Below, one piece after another: positions 23,774 to 31,752 of a DNA stretch of 64,000 bases. The DNA is from Spirillospora albida (GTDB lineage: Bacteria > Actinomycetota > Actinomycetes > Streptosporangiales > Streptosporangiaceae): positions 1 through 64,000 of the forward strand of contig NZ_JOFJ01000015.1 of assembly GCF_000718255.1 (NCBI RefSeq), read 5' to 3'. The notes beneath the pieces were generated by a model. The model saw only the letters and a program-made list of their open reading frames with translations. It was not told the DNA's origin and searched no databases. Made by a program: the position numbers and the translations under genes. The stretch's first letter is position 1. Each line of letters begins with the position of its first letter.

Positions 23774-25357
23774 GTGCAGCAACGAGGCGGAATATCGGTA
23801 CGGCGATCGGGCGCCGATCGCGGTGAGGGTGCGGTCTCCTATCTGGCCGTGCTGCTGCTCTGCGCGGCGATCGTCGCCGCGGTCGTGGTGGGCGGCGTCG
23901 GCGGACTGATATCCGACGGGATATCGGAAGGAATCTGCAAGGTTCTCAGGGCGGGTGGAATGGGGCAGAACTGTCCGCTGGATCCGGGCGGGAACCGTCC
24001 GGGAAAGGCGGCACCCGACCCGGACGAGCCGACGCAGCCATGTCTGGCGCAGTCCGAGAGCACCTATCTGGAGGAGACCGTCACCATTCCGACCCGGCGC
24101 GTCGACGGCCGCACCAACAGCCGTGGCACGGTCCAGCTGAACAAGCGGGTCGGCCCGGACGGAAAGCCGGTCTGGGAGGTCGTCGACTTCACCTGGGGCG
24201 AGGTGGGCGTCGCCACCCCGGAGGTCGGCGGGGGGCCGGTCAAGGGCGGCGTTTGGGGCGGGTACACCGTCACCAACGGCAAGGTCTACGGCGGCTTCCA
24301 CGATGAGAAGGAAGCTCGGAGGTTCTTCGAGGACCTCAAGGAACACCGCATCGGCAGCGACGTGAAGTTCACCGTCCGCACGAATCCGGTCTCGGGCGGC
24401 CTCGTCTGGCTCGGCACCCGGCTGCCGTGGGTCGGCGACGACTTCGACCGGTACATGGGCGGCAGCGAACCCGACCGGAAGCCCACCTCGGAGTATCTGG
24501 ACGACGGGCTCACCGGCGGAGTGAAGGCCGACATCGAACTCAGCTCCATCAAGGTTCCGCTCAAGGGCCGCGGCTGGGTGGTGACGGGCAGCCAGAACAA
24601 TCTCCAGAACGGCGAGAAGACCACCTACTACACCCAGCGGGGCGAAGCGGAGGCCGGTGTCCAGATCGATGTCAGCCGGCTCGTCCGGCTCCTTCCGGAA
24701 CCCGCGCGCACGCGTGCCAAGCAGGGCTTCGCGGATGGCATCGATGCCGTGATGGTGCTCGTCGAGCAGGAGCTCGGCAAGAACGGGCTCAAGATGCTCC
24801 CGGGCCAGCGCGCGCAGGTGAGGGCCGCGGTGAAGCTCAATCCGAGCATCGGGCTCAACTACAAGCACCGCGGCGGTACGACATGGGCCGTCACCCAGGA
24901 CGAGAACGGCAACGTCGTGCGGCTCTCGCAGGTGCAGAACGGCCAGGACATCCTGTACGCCCGCGTCGACGGCAAGCTGAAGGCCGACGGGGAGGGCGCG
25001 AAGGCGCAGGGCACGCTCGGACAGCAGTGGATCCTGTTCGCCCAGCGCACCCTGACGGAGAAGACCATGGACGCCTCCAAGCCGGAGGAGCGCGAGGTCA
25101 TCGAGCGGTACCTGCGCGACGGCGACGACGGCGCCGTCGAACGGGCCTGGGACGACGGCCTCGGCACCATGGGCCGGACCACCTACGACAACACGGGCGA
25201 AACCTCCAAGCTGGAGGCCAAGGGCGACGGCGGCGGCAAACCGAAATCCCGCTGGGGCATCTTCGAGATCGGCCGGGAGACCGAGAGGCACACGCTGCAG
25301 AGCGCGGAGTTCTACAAGCCCGGGACCGGGTGGGTGCCATGGGCGAAATGCCGATGA
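23774..25357 (+). CDS. large pilin-like fusion protein, cassette 2
   Basis: A protein of 527 residues, paralog of the one at 19780. It has a basic leader, ADRGEGAVSY and a helix, the Cys pair ICKVLRAGGMGQNC, a shorter linker, then a long strand-rich domain (WGEVGVATPEV, GIDAVMVLVEQEL, GNVVRL) ending GTGWVPWAKC. Conserved cysteines at the linker and at the C-terminus suggest disulfides in an exported protein. The domain family is not known to me. The GTG start follows promoter copy 8 by six bases. The next gene overlaps its stop by ATGA. Confidence 0.7.
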   Translation: MQQRGGISVRRSGADRGEGAVSYLAVLLLCAAIVAAVVVGGVGGLISDGISEGICKVLRAGGMGQNCPLDPGGNRPGKAAPDPDEPTQPCLAQSESTYLEETVTIPTRRVDGRTNSRGTVQLNKRVGPDGKPVWEVVDFTWGEVGVATPEVGGGPVKGGVWGGYTVTNGKVYGGFHDEKEARRFFEDLKEHRIGSDVKFTVRTNPVSGGLVWLGTRLPWVGDDFDRYMGGSEPDRKPTSEYLDDGLTGGVKADIELSSIKVPLKGRGWVVTGSQNNLQNGEKTTYYTQRGEAEAGVQIDVSRLVRLLPEPARTRAKQGFADGIDAVMVLVEQELGKNGLKMLPGQRAQVRAAVKLNPSIGLNYKHRGGTTWAVTQDENGNVVRLSQVQNGQDILYARVDGKLKADGEGAKAQGTLGQQWILFAQRTLTEKTMDASKPEEREVIERYLRDGDDGAVERAWDDGLGTMGRTTYDNTGETSKLEAKGDGGGKPKSRWGIFEIGRETERHTLQSAEFYKPGTGWVPWAKCR

Positions 25358-25884
25358 GGGTGCTCGCCGTCCTGGCCCTGTGCGCCCTGGCGGCCTGCTC
25401 ACCGGAGGCCCGGGTCGGCGGCGTGCCCGTCCCGTCGGGATTCCAGGAGTACCGCACCGGCCAGTACGCCTTCGCGCATCCGGCGGGCTGGCGGCGCACG
25501 GAGGAGAGCGCGACCCTCACCGTGCTGGCCCCGCCGACGCCGGACGGCGTCCGCGACGGTCACATCCACGTCCAGCGCTACCGCGACTACCCGCAGGACT
25601 TCGCCACGGTGCTCGACCGGTTCCGCGGCATCGCACGGCTGAACCACTACCGGATCACTCTGAGCGAACCGGCGAAGCTCGCGGGAGCCGTCCGGGCCCA
25701 CCGTTTCGAAGCGTCGTACGACCTGCGACTGGACGAGGACCGGCGCGTCCCGTACGCCCTCGTCGGCATGTACGCCCTGACCAAGGAGAAAACGCTCGTG
25801 GAATTCATGGTGCGGACGCCGCGGCGGTCCGCCGCCCAGGCGTCCGCGATCCTCTCCACCCTCCGCCTCCGGGAAAACGGATGA
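25354..25884 (+). CDS. small lipoprotein, paralog C (cassette 2)
   Basis: A protein of 176 residues with a short signal and lipobox (LAACS), then YAFAHPAGWRR, two long strands and a C-terminal helix. It matches the lipoproteins at 22287 and 17791 in layout. The start at 25354 overlaps the previous stop. Its position directly after the pilin-like gene differs from cassette 1, where the lipoprotein comes fourth. Confidence 0.65.
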   Translation: MRVLAVLALCALAACSPEARVGGVPVPSGFQEYRTGQYAFAHPAGWRRTEESATLTVLAPPTPDGVRDGHIHVQRYRDYPQDFATVLDRFRGIARLNHYRITLSEPAKLAGAVRAHRFEASYDLRLDEDRRVPYALVGMYALTKEKTLVEFMVRTPRRSAAQASAILSTLRLRENG

Positions 25885-26363
25885 TGGCGCGCCGAACCCT
25901 TCCCAGGATCCTCGCCCTCGGCTTCGGGATCGCGCTGCTCCTGCTCGTGTTCGACGCCCTGGAGGCCGCTCCCGACGCCGTACTGCTCGCCGTGATCATG
26001 GGCGCCGGCGGCCCCGCCATGGCCGCGCTCGCCCCGGTCTACCTGGTCCGCCGGCTGTGTTTCCGCGGCGGGGCCGCCCGCACGACGGGCACGGTCGAAC
26101 GCTGTGAGGGCTTCTCGGACGACACCGTCTTCACCCTCACGATCCGTTTCCCGGACGTCGACGGTCGCGACCACGTCTTCACCGAGGACAACGCCCCGCG
26201 CCGCCCGGTGGGCGCCGAGGTGCCCGTCCTGTACGACCCGAGGCGCCCCGGGAGGGCGCGCCTCCACCGCAGCCCCGCCGTCGATGTGGCCGTCGCGGCG
26301 GCCATGTTCCTGGTCGGCGCCGTTCTCGGCTGCGCCTACTGGTGGGTGGGCGTTCCCCGATGA
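25881..26363 (+). CDS. DUF3592-like membrane protein, cassette 2
   Basis: A protein of 160 residues with two N-terminal helices, the strand segment LTIRFPDVDGRDHVF and VPVLYDPRRPGRARL of DUF3592, and a C-terminal helix. It starts at the first of two tandem ATGs overlapping the lipoprotein stop. It is paralogous to 21886 and 29353. Confidence 0.7.
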   Translation: MMARRTLPRILALGFGIALLLLVFDALEAAPDAVLLAVIMGAGGPAMAALAPVYLVRRLCFRGGAARTTGTVERCEGFSDDTVFTLTIRFPDVDGRDHVFTEDNAPRRPVGAEVPVLYDPRRPGRARLHRSPAVDVAVAAAMFLVGAVLGCAYWWVGVPR

Positions 26364-26442
26364 CGGACGCTCGCATCAGGTACCGGTGGGATTCGCCGCC
26401 GTCCGCGTACGCGACGCCGCGGTCCCACGAGAGGGGGCAGGT

Positions 26443-26874
26443 GTGCGGATACGTACCGGAGTAGGGGCCGTCCTCCTCGGTGGCCTCGTCACCCTGGCCG
26501 GCACCCTCGCCGCGGCCGTCCTCGTCACCCTCGTCGTGATCGCCGCGCCCGGCCTGACCGGATCGGTGACCTTCCTGTGGGTTTCGGTGGCCGCCGCGGC
26601 GCTCCTGCAAGGCGTCCTCGGGTTCCTGGCCGCGCGCTTCGCCACCCGGCGCCTGGCCGCCACAGGCGTCCGTGTCGCCTGCCTCGCGTGCGCGGGCCCT
26701 TTCGCGGCGAGCCTGCTGACCCAGGCCGGTGTGGCGGCCGAAGGCCGCCCGGAGTGGGCGCTCCTGGTCGTCGGCGCTGCGCTGGCGGGCTCGGTCACCG
26801 GCTATGCGGCCACCGCGTCCCGCAGCCGTTCACCGGGGTTGTCCACAACTCGGCGTTCACGCGTCCGGGCCTGA
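26443..26874 (+). CDS. four-helix membrane protein, cassette 2
   Basis: A protein of 143 residues from the GTG at 26443 (AGGGGG six bases upstream). Four helices and the loop TRRLAATG resemble the protein at 21494; a basic Ser/Arg tail follows. Function unknown. The cassette order here is fusion protein, lipoprotein, DUF3592, four-helix, peptidase. Confidence 0.55.
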   Translation: MRIRTGVGAVLLGGLVTLAGTLAAAVLVTLVVIAAPGLTGSVTFLWVSVAAAALLQGVLGFLAARFATRRLAATGVRVACLACAGPFAASLLTQAGVAAEGRPEWALLVVGAALAGSVTGYAATASRSRSPGLSTTRRSRVRA

Positions 26875-26917
26875 GGCGGCGTGATGAGGTCGGGAGCCCG
26901 GACGAAAGGAGGGCTCC

Positions 26918-27529
26918 ATGACCACGCCGCTGCTGCTGTCGGGCTTCCTCATCGGCGCGCTCGCCACCCCGCTCGCGGAACCGTACGCGGGTGAGACCAG
27001 GCCCGTCCACAGGCTGTACCTCGGCCTGGTGACGGCAGGGACCTTCGGTCTGCTCGGCCGTCGGATCGGCTCGGAACCGGTGCTCGCCGCCCTGCTGTAC
27101 GTGGCCGCGGCGGGCGTCCTCCTGGCCCACATCGATTTGAAGGCCAAGAGGCTGCCGGACCGCCTCACGCTCCCGTCCTACGGGATCGCGGCCGCCCTGC
27201 TGGCGACGGCGGTCCCCTTCACCCACGACGGTCAACGCCGCTTCGCACACGCGCTTCTCGGCATGCTCGCCCTGCTCCTGCTCTACGCGGCGCAGGCGCT
27301 GGCGGTGCCGACCGGGCTCGGCTTGGGCGATGTGAAACTCTCCGGCGTGCTCGGGCTATGCCTGGGCTGGTTCGGCCAGGGGACATGGCTGACGGCCCTG
27401 CTGGCGACCCACGTCCTGGGCGCCTTCACCGCCGTCACCGTCATGGCCGCCCGGCGGACCCGCAAGACCGAGTTCGCGTTCGGTCCCCACATGCTCGCGG
27501 GAACCCTCATCGCCATCTCCACGACCTGA
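26918..27529 (+). CDS. A24-family prepilin peptidase, cassette 2
   Basis: A protein of 203 residues with six to seven helices and the aspartate motifs IDLKAKRLPDRLTLP and GLGDVKLSG. The C-terminal FAFGPHMLAGTL matches FGPFMLAGTL in the peptidase at 23026, so they are paralogs. The start has a strong GAAAGGAGG site. Having two suggests that each cassette brings its own processing enzyme or that one is specialised. Confidence 0.85.
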   Translation: MTTPLLLSGFLIGALATPLAEPYAGETRPVHRLYLGLVTAGTFGLLGRRIGSEPVLAALLYVAAAGVLLAHIDLKAKRLPDRLTLPSYGIAAALLATAVPFTHDGQRRFAHALLGMLALLLLYAAQALAVPTGLGLGDVKLSGVLGLCLGWFGQGTWLTALLATHVLGAFTAVTVMAARRTRKTEFAFGPHMLAGTLIAISTT

Positions 27530-27569
27530 CCCGAGGGGATGGCGGGCAGGGCACAGCCGATGAGGTGGC

Positions 27570-29089
27570 TCAAGCGATGGTGAGGCCGGTTGCGGTCGCT
27601 CCGACCTGGTGGTCCCAGGGGATGTGGAGGTCCACCGCGCGGAGTCGGGCCGGAGGCTTGTAGACGCCCCAGAGGACGACGCTCTCGCCGGGAGCCAGCT
27701 TGGTCTTCGCCTTGGGAGTGAAGGTGTAGCACTGGCAGTGGCCTACCGAGGTCTCCAACGGCCAGTAGCGGGTCTTCGTGGCGGGGTCGACGAGCATGAC
27801 GCCTCCCGTGGCCCAGCCTCGGTTCCGCGGGGCGCTGCCGTGCAGGGTGATGTTCCGCTCGAGATGCTCGACGCTCGCTTCGGCGGCGCCCGTGTTCTTG
27901 ATCGTCCAGACGAGGACGGCCAGACCCGACGCGCCCCGGTGCAGGCTGTTGACGGTGAACTCGAGCTCCCGCGGCTGCTCGATGCGCCCGCTCCTGAGGG
28001 CCGTCTTGTCGCCGGACCGGTACGGCTCGCCTGCCGCCGCGGGAGCAGCGGCGTCGATCGGGCGGGTGAAGGAAACGGCCACCCGCCGGTTCTTGCGCCG
28101 CCCTTCGTCGCTGTCGTTGGACGCGATCGGCTGCGACGAGCCGTGCCCGGCGGCCTGGAACGCGATGCCCTGCCGGGTGACCAGCCCCTTCAGCCGTTCG
28201 ACCACGGCCTGGGCCCGGCGTTCGGAGAGCGGCTCGTTGATCGCGTCGTCGCCGGTGGAGTCCGCGTGGCCGTCGACCTTGACGGTGCTGCCCTTTGAGG
28301 CGTTGATCTGCTGGGCCACCTGGCGGAGCAGGGCGTCGGCGCGCGGCGTCAGGTCGGCCTTGTTCACGGCGAAGAGCACATCGGACGACAGCTGCACGCT
28401 GCGGTCGTCGGCGTTGTCGCTCACACCGAACTCCACGCCCTCGGAGACGCTGACCACCGGCAGGATCCGGGGGCGCTGAGCTTGACCGTGGCGGGATCGA
28501 TCTGGTCCGGAAGCGGTGGAACGGCTCCCTTGCCCAGCGGCACGTCGTGGAACGGCATGGCGTTCGGCGCCGTCACCGTCACCCGTTCGACGTCGGCGGG
28601 CGGTGCGGGGAAAACGGCGTAGATGTCGGCTGACGCGCCCGGTGCAAGGGTCTGAATCTTGGAACAGAGGCAGGTGGGGGCGGTCGTGTGCAACGGCATA
28701 TGAAGCTTGTTGTTCCGCCCGTCGAGCAGTCCGAGACCGCTGACGGTGAGAATGCTCCCCGCCTGCGGGTCGTTGGATCGGTCGCCCAAGGGACCGGCCA
28801 TATCGAGTGGTGCGCGGCCGTCATTGACCACTCTGAATCGGCCGGTCACCGTGGTTTCGGACGTCCGATTCAGCGCGACCAGATCGATGTGCGCCGGCCC
28901 GCCCGCGTGTGCGAAGGCAACCGACCGGCGCTCACCGGACGAGGTCGCCTGTCTCGCCTTATCCGTACCCGGCCCGCCTCCGGAATCGTCGCCGCCTCCA
29001 CCGCAGGCCGAGAGCATGAGAACACCCGCAGACGCTGCGATAACGCCGCGCCGTACCCGCGTCCGACCCGCCGAGGCGAACAAGTACAC
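27570..29089 (-). pseudogene. OmpA-like lipoprotein gene, frameshifted
   Basis: The frame from the GTG at 29089 (GGGAAGAGG site) encodes a lipoprotein signal (LMLSACG) and the N-terminal domain. It leaves the frame near 28469-28473, where a run of five G (plus strand) is one short. One added base restores LSAPRILP and a continuous 506-residue protein, close to its 509-residue paralog at 8355. The second half has the OmpA domain (SSDVLFAVNKADLTPRA, VDGHADSTGDD) and the WTIKNTG C-terminal domain. It is either a true single-base deletion or a homopolymer error. It ends 41 bases from the convergent peptidase gene. Confidence 0.75.
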
Positions 29090-29352
29090 GACGACCTCTT
29101 CCCTTGATGACAGGTGCAGTTGGGCATCATAGGGAAGGCGCCGGTGCGGTTCTATCAAGGGAAGGGGCCTCGGTGAGCGGATATGCGTCGCTGCCGCCAG
29201 GGCGCGTCACAGCCTAAGAGGTCCTACGCAAGCTCGAAAGTTGAGACCCGACTCGGCGCCGTGCCTATGATGCACGGGACCGGAAGCCGACCAATGCGAT
29301 CGACACCGTTGATGGAGGCCGGTCGGCCCAGGCCATGGAACGGGGGTCGGGG

Positions 29353-29768
29353 ATGTCCGGCTGGTTCTTCCCGCTGGTTCTTGGTGGGCTCGGCGCTCTG
29401 TTCGTGTTCGGTGGCGTTCAGCAGTTCCGGAGCACGCGGGCCTTTCTCGCGTCGGCGCATCGGGTTCCCGGGATCGTCACGGGGACGCGGCAGGAGTGGG
29501 GCGCCGACTCCTCCTACAAGTATTACCCGGAGTTGCGTTTCCGTACGCTGGACGGCGTCGAGGTGGAGACGGTCGGGCGCACGACCGCGCCCACGGGGAT
29601 CGGCGTCGAGATGATGCGCGGCCGTCAGGTCCGGGTGCTCTACAACCCGGAGAACCTCCGGGAGGCCACCATCGACACCTCCTCCGGACGGGGTGCCGGG
29701 AATGCCGTCGTCTTCGTGGTCCTGGGTGTGTCTGCGTCCTCGGCGGACTCGCCCTCGCGGTGTTCTAG
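29353..29768 (+). pseudogene. DUF3592-like protein gene, apparent frameshift near its end
   Basis: It begins with MSGWFFPLVLGG, a helix, then the DUF3592 strands and VRVLYNPENLREATI. The final helix starts as NAVVFVVLG and then drifts into a Ser-rich frame that runs antisense through the LCP gene. Removing GT in the GTGTG at 29726-29730 gives VCVLGGLALAVF and a stop at 29766-29768, next to the convergent stop. A two-base insertion, or one missing base, is the simple reading. ATG 29353 was preferred to ATG 29335. Confidence 0.65.
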
Positions 29769-31229
29769 CTACTTGCAGGGGTTCTGGCCGCCCTTCACGC
29801 CGGCGGGGATCTTGTTGAGGGCCGGAACCAGGCGGACGCCGTTCTTGCCTATCACGAGGCGGACGCCGTCCTTGGGGGCCTTGGGGTCCGAGGTGAGGAC
29901 CGCGTTGGGGACGACGCGGGCGAGTACCGAGCCTTTCGCTTCGTTCTCCGCCGTGTAGACGATGCCGCTCTCGGATGCGTCGCCGGCCTTCTCGACCTTC
30001 TTCGCGACGTCGAAGCCGCGGCGGCCGAGTTGCGCCGTGATGCGCTCGACCAGCTTGTCGTCGGCGCCCGCGTCCACGACGGTGACCTTCACCTGCTTCG
30101 GTTCCGGGAGTTTCCGCCGGTTCTTCGGCGCCGGTGGTTCGGCGGGCAGGTCGTTGTCGTGGCGGATGGCCTCGAAGAGCTCCTTCGCGCGCTTGCCGTT
30201 CCACTGGACGCGGTTCGGGTCGGGCTTGTATCGCTCGGTGGGGACGGTGACGAAGCGGACCTGGCCGGCGCTCATTCCGCGCAGGCCGTCGGCGAGTTTC
30301 CGCATGGCGGACAGGTCGAGTTCGTCGTCCGTCGTCATCGACTTCGCGGCGGCCTTGAGGAACTTGTAGGTCTTCGCCGGGTCGGAGAGGACGGAGTCGC
30401 CCGCCTTGTCGACGACGGACGCCATGAACTTCTGCTGCCGTTCGATCCGCTCCAGGTCGGAGCCGGTGCCGAGGGAATAGCGGGCGCGGACGTAGCCGAG
30501 CGCCTGCTCGCCCTTCACCGTCTGCTTCCCGGCCTTCAAGTACAGCTCGGCGCGCGGGTCGTGGACGGGCTTGTCGACGCAGATCTGGACGCCGCCGAGG
30601 GCGTCGACCATCTTCTTGAAGCCGGAGAAGTCGATCTGCACGAAGTGGTCGATGTGGATGCCGGTGAGCGATTCGAGGGTCTTCCAGGTGCAGGTCGGCC
30701 CGGCGAACGCGAAGGCGCTGTTCAGCATCCCGAACCGGCCGGGGACGGTGCCGCCCTTCTCCTTCTTGCAGTCCGGGATCTTCACCATGGAGTCGCGGGG
30801 GAAGCTGATGCCGACGGCCTGGTCCCGGTTCGGCGACAGATGCAGGATGATCGCGGTGTCGGAGCGCGCTCCCGACATCCCGGCGGCGGCGCCGTAGCGG
30901 GCGTTGTCGCCGTCGCGGGTGTCCGATCCGATCAGCAGGATGTTGAGCGACTTGTTGAGCTTCGCCGGACGGTTCGTCCCGAGCTGGTCGCGGACGTCCT
31001 TCTGCTCGATCCCGCCGACCAGGTTGTGGTACAGCCCCGCCGCGCCCGCTCCGCCGAGCAGGACGACGGCGGTCATGCCGAGGGCCGTCCGCCGGAGGAT
31101 CTTCCGGCGCCGCGTCCGCCGCCCGTCGGGCTTCGCCGTCTCACCGCCCGGCTCCGGCATCTCGGGGCCGGGCGCTTCCCCGGTGCGGTTCCCCGCGAGA
31201 TCGTCGTGGCCGGGGTCGTCGTCGCTCAT
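29769..31229 (-). CDS. LytR-CpsA-Psr family cell-wall glycopolymer ligase
   Basis: A protein of 486 residues: a charged cytoplasmic tail of about 50 residues, one helix, an LCP domain (about 90-300) and a LytR_C domain (about 390-470). LCP motifs include LIGSDTRDGDN, ARSDTAIILHL, FPRDSMVKI and RARYSLGTGSDLERIERQQ, with the usual Asp and Arg residues for lipid-pyrophosphate binding. The family attaches glycopolymers to peptidoglycan outside the membrane. The 3' end abuts the DUF3592-like gene. Confidence 0.9.
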   Translation of the reverse strand: MSDDDPGHDDLAGNRTGEAPGPEMPEPGGETAKPDGRRTRRRKILRRTALGMTAVVLLGGAGAAGLYHNLVGGIEQKDVRDQLGTNRPAKLNKSLNILLIGSDTRDGDNARYGAAAGMSGARSDTAIILHLSPNRDQAVGISFPRDSMVKIPDCKKEKGGTVPGRFGMLNSAFAFAGPTCTWKTLESLTGIHIDHFVQIDFSGFKKMVDALGGVQICVDKPVHDPRAELYLKAGKQTVKGEQALGYVRARYSLGTGSDLERIERQQKFMASVVDKAGDSVLSDPAKTYKFLKAAAKSMTTDDELDLSAMRKLADGLRGMSAGQVRFVTVPTERYKPDPNRVQWNGKRAKELFEAIRHDNDLPAEPPAPKNRRKLPEPKQVKVTVVDAGADDKLVERITAQLGRRGFDVAKKVEKAGDASESGIVYTAENEAKGSVLARVVPNAVLTSDPKAPKDGVRLVIGKNGVRLVPALNKIPAGVKGGQNPCK

Positions 31230-31752
31230 CGGTCCTGTTTCAGGCGGGCCCCGTCCAGGGCGCGTGGTTCTGGTTACTTGTCAGTTTAGGGCGCAGATGT
31301 GGTCTCTCTTGTTGGATGAGAGATCTGTCGGGTTTGTTGGCATCTCGCGATCGCGTCCTCGCCCTTTCCCCGCGCCGGGACGGACCGGCGCGCAGGCGCG
31401 GTTCCGTGTGCGTGATGAGCGATCGGCGGTCCCGCGAAAGAGGTCGCGATCATGCCGTCCGGTGCTCGTGTCGATTCTGTCCGGCAATCACCACAGGCTG
31501 TGAGAGTCGCACCCCGCCGTACCGGGCTCCGGTCGCTAAAGTCTGTGGTCAGGGTCACATCCGGCCCTCGCTGTTATGTATGTCACAGGTACCGGCGGGT
31601 GGCGTAGTGTGCGCTTCGCTGGATGGGCACACGGGGCGTCACCGCCCGCATGCGGTCACGTAGGCGCGGGCCTCATCGGAGGCGCGGGGCCGCATGGTGC
31701 GCTCAGACCGTGGTACGGGGACACGACCGACCCGAGCTCAGGAGAGCGATCG
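31230..31752. other. intergenic region between the LCP gene and sdh1
   Basis: No gene is supported here; short open frames have no ribosome site or family. It holds the CRP-like palindrome at 31544-31559 and a TAGTGT hexamer at 31605-31610 that could be the sdh1 promoter. A leader of about 140 bases would then precede the sdhC start. A good AGGAG site lies at 31740-31744. Confidence 0.5.
31544..31559. promoter_or_regulatory. CRP-like site upstream of sdh1
   Basis: TGTGGTCAGGGTCACA fits TGTGA-N6-TCACA with one mismatch. Its centre is about 65 bases upstream of the transcript start expected from the TAGTGT hexamer, an activating position for CRP proteins. A Crp/Fnr-family gene lies at 35585. 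Confidence 0.5.

Noticed and set aside
26375..26442. Shared promoter motif before the cassette 2 four-helix gene
   Set aside because: GGTCCCA occurs, but the palindrome and the -10 spacing are absent.
31281..31663. Short frames in the sdh1 upstream region
   Set aside because: No ribosome site, biased Arg/Ser composition, and no recognisable domain.
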